Source: Bacteroidota bacterium
GTDB taxonomy: Bacteria; Bacteroidota; Bacteroidia; B-17B0; Aurantibacillaceae
Assembly (NCBI GenBank): GCA_020403265.1
Contig: JADBXZ010000054.1
Coordinates: forward strand, 103,675 to 167,674
DNA length: 64,000 nt
Direction of reading: 5' to 3'
The position numbers and the translations under genes are program-made. Shown in pieces: positions 45,315 to 53,630 of this stretch; position 1 is the stretch's first letter, and each line of letters begins with the position of its first letter. The notes beneath the pieces are model-generated. The model worked only from the letters and a program-made list of their open reading frames with translations. It ran no database searches and was not told where the DNA came from.

Positions 45315-46303
45315 AAAATGTTAATTTGTGTGGCACCAAATCCATACTCCTTATGCGAAGCATCATGATAGGTAATCCCTTTAATATGTTTTAATCGATT
45401 AATAAGTTCTTGTTTTAATCTACCGTTCCCAACTCCATGAATAAAAACAATTTTCTTAATCGAGCCTTCAAAAGCTTTATCAAGCGTTTTATCAAATTTT
45501 TCGAGTTGTATGTTTAACATTTCAAAATTGCTTAATCCTGAAACGTTCTCAACAAGTTCCTCAATATGCAAATCAACTTCCAATTCAAGTGATTTAAGAT
45601 ACTCCTTATTCGACTTAGAAATTTTACTTTTTGATTTAAATTCCTTAATACTTTGCAATTTGGCAATATCAATTAAGCTGAGCTCTTGAGCAATCTCCTC
45701 CTTAATTATAAAGTTATCTTTTAACATAAAAGCAAAAACCGGCCATTTAAACTCCTCATGTTTAATAAGAGTAGAGTTTGTCAATATTTTTGGTGAAATA
45801 TTCAATACTTCTGAAATTGGCAATTGTGCTTTAAAATGTATGTTTTTGAATAAAATACAATCTACTTTATGGTAAGTAAATTCATCAAAAAATTTGATTC
45901 GGACACTTTTTAGAAGTATTTTTTGATAGGCCCCAACCTCTCCATGCTTCAATGTTTGAAAATAAGCATCATCTTTTACTGAATAGGTAAAAGCTATATT
46001 AAATGATGAAGCATTGAATAAATACAGTTTATATTCACTTACTAAAGATGGTAATTCATGATCAGGTTCAATAATAAAATAAACAGCATCTGCTTGCTGT
46101 GCTTCTGCATCTAATTCAATATTTTCAGCATCTATATTGAGAATTAGCTCAGTATGAATTGGAACTAACTGTTTAACAGGAAAAGGGATTTCAAATCCGT
46201 CCAACATTTCAACATACACATTATCCTGGTCTTTGATACGCGAAATGACGCCTTCGCCAACTTCGTTCAAAAATCTAACTTTATCTCCAATTCTTAATTT
46301 CAT
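45311..46303 (-). CDS. DUF2027/Smr domain protein
   Basis: 330 aa. The N-terminal part begins MKLRIGDKVRFLNEVGEGVI, an SH3-like barrel like those of MutS2 partners. The middle DUF2027-type domain contains DIAKLQSIKEF. The C-terminal Smr domain (about 245-330) has VDLHIEELVENV, the glycine-rich FIHGVGNGRLKQELINRL and YGFGATQINIL. Smr domains bind or nick nucleic acid; in Bacteroidota this domain order is common and its role is unknown. It overlaps comEC by 1 nt. Confidence 0.88.
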   Translation of the reverse strand: MKLRIGDKVRFLNEVGEGVISRIKDQDNVYVEMLDGFEIPFPVKQLVPIHTELILNIDAENIELDAEAQQADAVYFIIEPDHELPSLVSEYKLYLFNASSFNIAFTYSVKDDAYFQTLKHGEVGAYQKILLKSVRIKFFDEFTYHKVDCILFKNIHFKAQLPISEVLNISPKILTNSTLIKHEEFKWPVFAFMLKDNFIIKEEIAQELSLIDIAKLQSIKEFKSKSKISKSNKEYLKSLELEVDLHIEELVENVSGLSNFEMLNIQLEKFDKTLDKAFEGSIKKIVFIHGVGNGRLKQELINRLKHIKGITYHDASHKEYGFGATQINIL

Positions 46304-48324
46304 TAAAATTCTGCTATAAATGCACCATGAGTTTTAGTTGAATATAAATTAACGTCAAATTTACGACATAATTTTTCAATTCTCATGGCATTCCCATACT
46401 TTATACTTCCGTCTAAAATTACCTCGTTAAGTTTAGTGAATAGTTGAAAATGATGTTCTGTAAGTTTATAATTATTTTGAAGCACTAATTTATTTATTGA
46501 CTTATAATTGGCTATGGGCAACTTATCATTATTTGATAAAATAAGAAATGCTTGATCTTTAGTTGCAATGTAATTGTAAGGTTGAGTTAAAATCTTACTA
46601 TTATTGAAAGTAATCAAATGTGGCTTAACATGGAAATCAAAATTCAATGAATCCACTTGGTTGTATATTACCTTGGTAGTATTTTTAACCATACTAGTTG
46701 AATAATTAGGAAGGTGATAAACAGCAAATAAACACTTACTTTTAGAGTAATGTACTTCAAACAGATTAACTAGCTGCCAACAAATTAATACAAAGGCGCA
46801 TAAAACAACCATTGAATAGCGTCTAAAGTTTAACACTTCGTTGACTAACACCAAAATTACCGACAAAAATATCAAGTCTGGCAATCTAAAATCAATCACA
46901 TCAATTGTGCTATTTGAATTGAATAAATGAATGAACCATAATAAAAAATCCAATAACAATCCAAGAAGTAAGCCCACAAACTTAAACTTAATTAAAAAAA
47001 GAATGCAGAGCATAAGGATCAAAAAAGTTAAAGGAATTATAAGAATATTACAGAAAAGGAACCAAATAGGAAATTGATGAAAAAAATACAAACTTACCGG
47101 AAGTGTTGAAATTGTAGCAGCTAGAGAGCTGTATATATTTTGAAAAATGGTTTTTCCAAAATAATTATCAGGCAAATATACGTTTTGCAACTTTGGTTGT
47201 AAATAAATTAATCCAAACATTGCCCAATAACTAAGCTGAAAACCAACATCGTAAAATAAAAAAGGATTAGCAAGAAGTAAAATAAACCCTGAAAAGCATA
47301 AAATATTTAATTGGTTTTGGGTTGTGTACCTCAAAAACAACCTACCTATAGAAACAACATTAAACATAATGACAGCTCTCAACACCGGCGCACTAAATCC
47401 GGTTAATAAGGCAAAGGCCCAAAGTAATACAATTGAAATAATAAGCCTAATAATTTTAAATCGGTTGTTTTTATCGATAATTGAAAAAATAAAATTTATA
47501 AGTAAGTACAATAAACCTGTATGTAATCCACTTACCGATAAAACATGTAACGTTCCGGTATTTGCAAATTCTTTTATCGTTGTTCGATTAATTTCATCAT
47601 CATAACCAGTTATTAAAGCTACACAAATTGCGGCATGTTCAGGTTTAAGCTCTGCTTTAAAAAGATCTATAATCCCTTGTTTTACTCTTAATGAATAGTC
47701 TATTAGGTTAAATCCTGACTCTATTTCAATTTTTCGCAAGCATCCGCTATCCACAAAAAACTGAATATATATATTTCTCCTTTCTAAATACTTGTGATAA
47801 TCAAATTCATTGGGATTTAAAGGCTTTGCAATAAGTGATGGTTTTGCCTTAAAAATAAAATACTTACCAATTTCAGGTAACGTGATGGCTGTTTTTTTTA
47901 TATAACAAAAGCTATTTTCATTAACTAATTTATACTCATTATTAATTTTGATTTTCTCAATAACGATTGGGCACTTATATGTTTTATTTTTTTCAGTTAT
48001 AACATCAGACAGTTTAGCAATGACTGTGTAGCTACTGTCAACAGATACTTCTGAAGAATAATGATTGGGCTTTAAATTATACTTCTGAAATGAAACAGAA
48101 AAAAATCCCAAAGCAATTAATAGCAAATCGGCTAAAATAAGGTAATACAATTTATACTGTTCCGCCTTTTGAAATTGAATAAAAAATAAAATTACTACAG
48201 AAGTAAACAACGCAACAATTAAACCGTAATTGGTTGTAAGATTTGTAATTTCTGTTCCAAGAACAATTCCAATAACAAGCGGAATAACTAATTTAAAGAA
48301 AGGTATTTTTTTAAATTGATACAT
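46303..48324 (-). CDS. ComEC/Rec2 family competence membrane protein
   Basis: A 673-aa multi-spanning protein for DNA uptake across the inner membrane. It has an N-terminal DUF4131-like part and helices at about 12-60, then the competence-domain core with GYDDEINRTTIKEFANTGTLHVLSVSGLHTGLLYLLINF and LRAVIMFNVV. The C-terminal 170 residues do not show the metallo-beta-lactamase HxHxDH motif, so the nuclease-like domain seems missing or strongly diverged, as in many Bacteroidota. Its start at ATG 48324 is about 65 nt after the M43 terminator. Confidence 0.9.
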   Translation of the reverse strand: MYQFKKIPFFKLVIPLVIGIVLGTEITNLTTNYGLIVALFTSVVILFFIQFQKAEQYKLYYLILADLLLIALGFFSVSFQKYNLKPNHYSSEVSVDSSYTVIAKLSDVITEKNKTYKCPIVIEKIKINNEYKLVNENSFCYIKKTAITLPEIGKYFIFKAKPSLIAKPLNPNEFDYHKYLERRNIYIQFFVDSGCLRKIEIESGFNLIDYSLRVKQGIIDLFKAELKPEHAAICVALITGYDDEINRTTIKEFANTGTLHVLSVSGLHTGLLYLLINFIFSIIDKNNRFKIIRLIISIVLLWAFALLTGFSAPVLRAVIMFNVVSIGRLFLRYTTQNQLNILCFSGFILLLANPFLFYDVGFQLSYWAMFGLIYLQPKLQNVYLPDNYFGKTIFQNIYSSLAATISTLPVSLYFFHQFPIWFLFCNILIIPLTFLILMLCILFLIKFKFVGLLLGLLLDFLLWFIHLFNSNSTIDVIDFRLPDLIFLSVILVLVNEVLNFRRYSMVVLCAFVLICWQLVNLFEVHYSKSKCLFAVYHLPNYSTSMVKNTTKVIYNQVDSLNFDFHVKPHLITFNNSKILTQPYNYIATKDQAFLILSNNDKLPIANYKSINKLVLQNNYKLTEHHFQLFTKLNEVILDGSIKYGNAMRIEKLCRKFDVNLYSTKTHGAFIAEF

Positions 48325-48334
48325 TTACTTAAGC

Positions 48335-48370
48335 AAAAAATCCTGCCTAACAAGTTAAGCAGGATTTTTT
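48335..48370 (-). terminator. intrinsic terminator after the M43 protease gene
   Basis: A 12-bp perfect stem, AAAAAATCCTGC (48335-48346) and GCAGGATTTTTT (48359-48370), with a 12-nt loop. On the minus strand it follows the stop at 48390 and ends in a T run before comEC begins. Confidence 0.9.
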
Positions 48371-48389
48371 ATAGTTACAATTAGAACAT

Positions 48390-50555
48390 TTACTCAACAA
48401 CTAATTTTGTTGAAACTTTCGCTCCATTAACAGATAAGTTAACGAAGTAAATGCCTTTTGATAAAGTATTGTTTTGATTAATTGCGATAACGTGCTCACC
48501 CGGACTAAATGATTTAATTGTTGAAGGAATAACCACTTTACCCAAAACATCTACTACCTCAGCTCCAACAAAAGACGCATCACTAATACTAAATCTTACA
48601 TTAGTTGCACCATTAGATGGATTTGGGTATACAGCATATTTTAATTTTTTAGCTAACTCATTAAAACCAACACCCTGTGCAGTGAAATTAAGTGCGTCAA
48701 TGTAAATATTGTTACCAAAGCCACTTGTAGCGTCTTCAATAAAGGTGAATCTTAATGTTATGCTCTTTGCAGCACTAAAGGTAACCCAAGACGGAGCCTG
48801 TGAAATATCGTGAATTTTCCATTGAGAAGAAGTTGGAACAAATGCAGAAGATGTAACTCCACCTGAACCAGAGGCCATACTGGAAGCAGATAAACTTTGT
48901 ATAGTTGTCCAAGTGGCTCCACAGTCTCTACTTCCCTCTATTCTTAAAATATCATTGTGGGTAGCAGATTTTCGTGCATAGGCATAGGCAAAAGTTAAAC
49001 TATATTGTGGGGTAGCTAGGAAATTATATACGTCACCGTCAATTACTGGCATTTGCATCGCATCAACCTGTCCAACACCTGAGTTTGAGCCATCAAGAAA
49101 CATTGAAGTTCCACCATCATAAGATGCAAGATTAGTTGTAGCCCAAGTTACCCCTTGATTGTTAACAATTGACCAATTTGAGGGGTATCCACTTTCAAAA
49201 CTTTCACCATAAACACCGGTAATTTGAGGTGAGCCATCACGAACAAGAACAGTTCTGGTTTTAACTGAAGAACCAACACCATTGGTTGCTGTTAAGGTAA
49301 TTGTCTCTACACCAACAGTGTTAAAAGTTGCAGTTGGAGAGGATGCAGTTGAATTGCTAATTGCAACGTTGCTACTTCCTGCCCAGCTAACTGAAGTTAC
49401 TGTTCCGTTGTAAGACACATCTTTTAAAACTAAAGTACCACCGGTACATACAGTATAAACATTAGTAGTTGCAACAAACTCTGCAATAGGTGCACAGTTA
49501 GGTGTGTTGTTAACGCCTGTAGAGGCTAAATTACCGGTGCTCCATAAATTATTTCTTCCCGAAACACCCGAAACACAAGCTGCACGCATGGCATTAGTTT
49601 GTCCGGTTGTAAAATTACGCGGGCAACTTGAGTAATTCATAATGTTTTGAACGTTATTAAACCCTACCATGGCAGGATTTGTTTGTGTACATGTTTGTAC
49701 CGAACTACTGGCACATCCACCAAACTCTCCAAGGGTAACAGGCGTATCACTAATCCCATCATCACCACATGAAACACCAGGATTATTGGTATTACCCCAA
49801 GTATGTGATAAGTTTAACCAATGCCCTATTTCATGTGATATATTTCTAGCATCTATCATATCACCCATAAAGGAAGCATTATATACAATGGCATCCTGAA
49901 CAGCACCTGTTGGCCATGAACCCGGCTTAAATGTGTAACCAACTACTGTACCAACCTGACCAGAAGCAGCAACAATATCCTTTACTATAATGATGTTTAA
50001 ATATTTAGTTGGATTCCAAGTAATACCATTGTACAAATAACTAAAAGCGCCAGGAGGATTTCTGTCCCACATTGTTCTCGAATCTACCCGTCTAACAATA
50101 CCATTTGTACAGTTTCCATTTGGGTCTATCGTTGCTAATTTGAATACTATTTCTGAGTTAATAAAAGAAGCATTGAAAGGGGCTGCTGTTGTATTTGCAT
50201 CAGGATTGGTTCTATCATAATCCTTATTAACCCAGTTAAGCGCCTGTTGAATAACAGCATCGCTTATGTTCTCTGCACCTCCCTGATGTAAAACATGAAA
50301 CACAACCGGAATAGTATATACAGGAGGAGCCAACATTTTACCGGCTAATTTATCTTGTTCATATTGTTTCGTTTGCTCTGCTAAAATACGCTGAACATTT
50401 TCATAATTACCTTTAGCTGAAGGATTGTTTTTAAAATGCATCTCCATACTCTCAAAAGTGGCGCATGGCTGAATGCCGTTATTGGTTTGCGCAAAACTAC
50501 CAAAAGCTCCCAGCATGGCTGCAAGTATTGATATTTTTTGTAACTGTTTTTTCAT
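48390..50555 (-). CDS. secreted M43-family zinc metalloprotease with T9SS type A sorting domain
   Basis: A 721-aa secreted protease. Signal peptide MKKQLQKISILAAMLGAFGSFAQ. The catalytic metal site is HEIGHWLNLSH (His241, Glu242, His245, His251). It is followed by the Met-turn region NIMNYSSC with the Met in VQNIMNYSS. A PKD-like domain (SWAGSSNVAISNS..), a lectin/jelly-roll region with YPSNWSIVNNQGVTWA, and a C-terminal Por sorting domain (YAVYPNPSNGATN) end it. The cysteine pattern (GDDGISDTP) is that of pappalysin/MCA-like metalloproteases. It lies 19 nt after the SPFH gene on the same strand. Confidence 0.92.
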   Translation of the reverse strand: MKKQLQKISILAAMLGAFGSFAQTNNGIQPCATFESMEMHFKNNPSAKGNYENVQRILAEQTKQYEQDKLAGKMLAPPVYTIPVVFHVLHQGGAENISDAVIQQALNWVNKDYDRTNPDANTTAAPFNASFINSEIVFKLATIDPNGNCTNGIVRRVDSRTMWDRNPPGAFSYLYNGITWNPTKYLNIIIVKDIVAASGQVGTVVGYTFKPGSWPTGAVQDAIVYNASFMGDMIDARNISHEIGHWLNLSHTWGNTNNPGVSCGDDGISDTPVTLGEFGGCASSSVQTCTQTNPAMVGFNNVQNIMNYSSCPRNFTTGQTNAMRAACVSGVSGRNNLWSTGNLASTGVNNTPNCAPIAEFVATTNVYTVCTGGTLVLKDVSYNGTVTSVSWAGSSNVAISNSTASSPTATFNTVGVETITLTATNGVGSSVKTRTVLVRDGSPQITGVYGESFESGYPSNWSIVNNQGVTWATTNLASYDGGTSMFLDGSNSGVGQVDAMQMPVIDGDVYNFLATPQYSLTFAYAYARKSATHNDILRIEGSRDCGATWTTIQSLSASSMASGSGGVTSSAFVPTSSQWKIHDISQAPSWVTFSAAKSITLRFTFIEDATSGFGNNIYIDALNFTAQGVGFNELAKKLKYAVYPNPSNGATNVRFSISDASFVGAEVVDVLGKVVIPSTIKSFSPGEHVIAINQNNTLSKGIYFVNLSVNGAKVSTKLVVE

Positions 50556-50574
50556 ATTTGTGTGTTTTAGTTAA

Positions 50575-51513
50575 TTATTTTGTATTTGGATTTGATTTTG
50601 GTGTTGTAGTTAATTGATTCATCGCCATCATCTGGTGAATATTTTTTTGCATTCCGTCAATACTGCCATCCAAGAAAATAACATTTCCTGAGCCTTCTTG
50701 GGCAAAGTTTTTAACGGCTTCTGTCCACATACTAAACAAAATTAAACTTGAATCTAAATTCGCATCATGCATTTCTTTGGCAGCTTCAGCCATACCCTTT
50801 GCCACTTCGTGTCTAAATAATGCAATACCCTGACCCTTTAATTGAGACGCATCTTTCTCTGCTTGTGCAGAAATTTTAATAGCATTACCTTCAGCTTCCG
50901 CAGCCTTTGTTTTGGTAATTAACAAAGCTTGGCCTTCGTTTTCAGCAGCTGCCTTTAAGTTATTACTTGCAACAACCTTAGCCATACTGCGCATTACTTC
51001 TTCATCAAAAGTAATATCATTTAATTGTAAATCTATAAGATGATAACCCCACTCTTCCAGTGTGTTATCCAAATGATCTTTAACAGCTTCTACAATTTCT
51101 CTTCTCAAAATTAAAACCTCAGCCTGTTTTTTTGTAGCAACAAATGCCCGCACAGATCCTTCAACCGAGCGAACCAATGCTTGCATAAAATTACGCTCAT
51201 CAACAAACTTAAAAGCTACATTTTTAATCGTTTCTTCCTCACTGTTAATAACAGCATAAAGTAACATGGCTGTAAAATTTACATTAGCCTGGTCAACGGT
51301 CACAGCTTGAAATCCAAGCTCAGCACTTCTGTTCTGAACTGAAACCTTCTTGAAATTTCTTTCAATAAAAGGAATTTTAAAATTTAAACCCGGACGGAGA
51401 ATTCTTCTGAATTTACCGAAAACTGTTGTAATTGTAACGGTGCCTTGTTGCACTGTTGTAATAGAAAATATAACAACAACGAGAAAAACTATAAGTAAAG
51501 TAATTAATGGCAT
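50575..51513 (-). CDS. SPFH/Band 7 (slipin/stomatin-type) membrane protein
   Basis: 312 aa. It has an N-terminal membrane hairpin (LLIVFLVVVIFSITTVQQGTVTITTVFGKFRRILRPGLNFKIPF), then the Band 7 domain (KKVSVQNRSAELGFQAVTVDQANVNFTAMLLYAV; VRAFVATKKQAEVLILRREIVEAVKDHLDNTLEEWG) and Ala/Glu-rich coiled-coil repeats (KTKAAEAEGNAIKISAQAEKDAS). It scaffolds membrane microdomains; here it precedes the M43 protease gene. It is divergent from the TPR gene. Confidence 0.92.
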   Translation of the reverse strand: MPLITLLIVFLVVVIFSITTVQQGTVTITTVFGKFRRILRPGLNFKIPFIERNFKKVSVQNRSAELGFQAVTVDQANVNFTAMLLYAVINSEEETIKNVAFKFVDERNFMQALVRSVEGSVRAFVATKKQAEVLILRREIVEAVKDHLDNTLEEWGYHLIDLQLNDITFDEEVMRSMAKVVASNNLKAAAENEGQALLITKTKAAEAEGNAIKISAQAEKDASQLKGQGIALFRHEVAKGMAEAAKEMHDANLDSSLILFSMWTEAVKNFAQEGSGNVIFLDGSIDGMQKNIHQMMAMNQLTTTPKSNPNTK

Positions 51514-51524
51514 AAAAAGTATCT

Positions 51525-51532
51525 TATATTTG
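51525..51532 (+). promoter_or_regulatory. -7 promoter element of the TPR gene
   Basis: TATATTTG, 44 nt before the ATG at 51576, in the 62-nt divergent spacer with the SPFH gene. Confidence 0.4.
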
Positions 51533-51575
51533 GATAAAATTACAAAATAAATCGTAAATTTCCTAATATTTAACC

Positions 51576-52670
51576 ATGATTATAAACCATCTGCGTAATT
51601 ATTTACTTGTTTTAACATTTAGTTGTTTTGCCTTTACTTCATTTTCTCAAAACGAAGAAGGAGCCTTACCCACTGATAGTATACCTGAACATGTAAAACT
51701 TTATGAAAAGGCTGTTAAACTAGTTGATTCAGCAAAGTATAAAGAGGCAATTCCGATGCTCAAAAAGATTATAAAAACCAAGCCGGATTATTGGCAAGCA
51801 TTTAATAAATTAGCATTTGTTCAAATTCAACAGAAAGACTATAAAGACGCCGAAAAAAACTTAATAAAGTCAGAACAAATTTTACCTCAAAATTTTGAAA
51901 CCTTAAAATTAAAAGGAATTAACTTCTTCTTAAATAACAAATTTAAAGACAGCAAAGGTGCTTTTGATTCTGCTGTGGTTGTTGCGCTAGAAGAAAAAAT
52001 TGACGATGCCGAATTACATTTTTACAGAGCTCAATTAATGTTTAAAGGGAAAGGTTACAAAGATGCTATTGGCGCCTGTGATGCTGCCCTTGAAATAAAT
52101 CCAAAATATCAGGAAGCCCTTTCGCTAAAAGGCGAGATAAGATTTTTAATGAAAGAATACAATTATGCAGTTAAAGAATTAACTGAAGCCATTAAACTTT
52201 GTAAGGCAGAAAAACCTGACTATAATGCCTATAAAATTAGAGCCAAAAGTAAATTCGAATTAAAGGATTTTAAAGGCGCTATTACTGATTGGAGTGTATA
52301 CATAGAGGCATTTCCGAAAGAAGAAGAGGCTTTAATTTCTAGAGCTGCCTCAAAAATCAATTTAAACGATAATACAGGAGCTATAGCTGATTTAGATGCC
52401 GCTATTACTATTAACAAAAATAATGCTGTTAGTTATTGTTACAGAGGCGTGGCAAAAGGTGGTAACAAAGCGTTTAGCGAAGGCATAAAAGATTTAGATC
52501 AAGCAATTAAATTAAAGTTTGATTATGGAACAGCCTATGTTAACCGTGCCGCTATTAAAATGGCGATTAAAGATAAACAAGGTGCATGCGATGATTTGGC
52601 AAAGGCTGACGGTCTTGGTAACGAACTCGCTTTACAAATGCTGGAAAAGCATTGTAAAGGCATGCATTAA
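51576..52670 (+). CDS. TPR-repeat secreted protein
   Basis: 364 aa with a signal peptide (LRNYLLVLTFSCFAFTSFSQ). At least seven tetratricopeptide units fill the rest, e.g. KLYEKAVKLVDSAKYKEAIPML and AIGACDAALEINPKYQEALSLKGEIRF. They build a periplasmic protein-interaction scaffold; no enzyme domain is visible. Its stop overlaps the convergent ApaG stop in a TTAA palindrome. Confidence 0.88.
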   Translation: MIINHLRNYLLVLTFSCFAFTSFSQNEEGALPTDSIPEHVKLYEKAVKLVDSAKYKEAIPMLKKIIKTKPDYWQAFNKLAFVQIQQKDYKDAEKNLIKSEQILPQNFETLKLKGINFFLNNKFKDSKGAFDSAVVVALEEKIDDAELHFYRAQLMFKGKGYKDAIGACDAALEINPKYQEALSLKGEIRFLMKEYNYAVKELTEAIKLCKAEKPDYNAYKIRAKSKFELKDFKGAITDWSVYIEAFPKEEEALISRAASKINLNDNTGAIADLDAAITINKNNAVSYCYRGVAKGGNKAFSEGIKDLDQAIKLKFDYGTAYVNRAAIKMAIKDKQGACDDLAKADGLGNELALQMLEKHCKGMH

Positions 52671-53053
52671 TTTAACTTTGCCGGCACTACTAAATCGAAC
52701 TTTGGGATATCTATTTTGAACTCAACGCCGTCCATCAGGCGCTTCATTGTATAATAGCCTTTCATATATCCAATTTCAGTTAAAAAATTACAACCGCTAT
52801 TGTATTGAAAGGTTTCACCAGGCTCTAATACAGGAGTTTCTCCAACAACTCCGTCGCCGTCAACTGTTCTTTTATCTCCATTTGAGTCAGTAATATCCCA
52901 GTGTCGTTTTAATAATTGAACTGTATATTGACTATTATTGATAATAGTTATAAAATAAACGAAAAAATATAAATTTTCTTTTGGACTGCTTTGATTAGCC
53001 AAATACTTGCATTCAACAATTACTTCAATGCTTTGTGTAGTGGCTTTTACCAT
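52667..53053 (-). CDS. apaG: Co2+/Mg2+ efflux protein ApaG family
   Basis: 128 aa of the ApaG domain, whose members include a human FBXO3 C-terminal homolog. It contains VKATTQSIEVIVECKYL, the WDITDSNGDKRTVDGDGVVGETPVLEPGETFQYNSGCNFLTEIGYMKGYY block and the ending FDLVVPAKLN. It is a single immunoglobulin-like beta fold with no transport helices, so the 'efflux' name is historical. It lies 8 nt after the membrane protein gene at 53062. Confidence 0.93.
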   Translation of the reverse strand: MVKATTQSIEVIVECKYLANQSSPKENLYFFVYFITIINNSQYTVQLLKRHWDITDSNGDKRTVDGDGVVGETPVLEPGETFQYNSGCNFLTEIGYMKGYYTMKRLMDGVEFKIDIPKFDLVVPAKLN

Positions 53054-53061
53054 AACTGTAT

Positions 53062-53487
53062 TTAATCTTCAATTGGTTGCTTATCTTGTATAAAGATTTT
53101 TAACACAACCAAAATTGCCGCACCAATTGTTTGTTCAGCTATTTGCCAAGAACAATCTATCATTAAATGCCTAAAACTCAAATGTTTGGTTAAACTAATA
53201 TTTACTACGGTAACAACCATAAATAAAGAAATCCCGCCAATTAAACCTGTTGCGATTCCTCTAATAAAAAAGTTATGAAAATACTTGAGTAAACTTGACT
53301 CAAATAAAAAATACATCCCGGCACCTAACAATAGATAAGTGATTGAAGCGAATATAATAAACCAAAAAAGCGGAAAATTAAGTCTCATGAAATCATTCAG
53401 AATCACACCGTGCCAAAAGTAAAACAATGAAAACATAGTCACTGAGGTGAGAATCCACGATAAAAAGAATCTAATTCCTAAATTCAT
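53062..53487 (-). CDS. small multi-spanning membrane protein, hypothetical
   Basis: I choose ATG 53487 (MNLGIRFFLSWILTSVTMFSLFYFW), giving 141 aa with about four hydrophobic segments (at 8-28, 38-63, 75-95 and 118-135). The frame extends further upstream to 53565, but TACCTTTG (53500-53507) lies there as a promoter element 12 nt before this ATG. The topology is of a small transporter-like or channel-like protein; no motif allows a family call. It is followed by apaG at 8 nt. Confidence 0.6.
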   Translation of the reverse strand: MNLGIRFFLSWILTSVTMFSLFYFWHGVILNDFMRLNFPLFWFIIFASITYLLLGAGMYFLFESSLLKYFHNFFIRGIATGLIGGISLFMVVTVVNISLTKHLSFRHLMIDCSWQIAEQTIGAAILVVLKIFIQDKQPIED

Positions 53488-53499
53488 AAAAATCTTAGA

Positions 53500-53507
53500 C
53501 AAAGGTA
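53500..53507 (-). promoter_or_regulatory. -7 element that fixes the start of the membrane protein
   Basis: TACCTTTG on the minus strand, 12 nt before ATG 53487. The same octamer is present at 5704 and 30441 upstream of other genes. Confidence 0.45.
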
Positions 53508-53616
53508 TAAATTTTAACGTTAAATTCAAGTTTTTTGTATAACATTTCGACAAATAATTTGGCATTAATAACCTAGTTATTTTAAACTTTTAGATACATA
53601 CGGTAAATTAATGTAC

Positions 53617-53624
53617 TATATTTG
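53617..53624 (+). promoter_or_regulatory. -7 element just before the lipoprotein start
   Basis: TATATTTG, 6 nt before ATG 53631; transcription would start practically at the gene start. No -33 TTG is clear. Confidence 0.35.
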
Positions 53625-53630
53625 TAAAAC

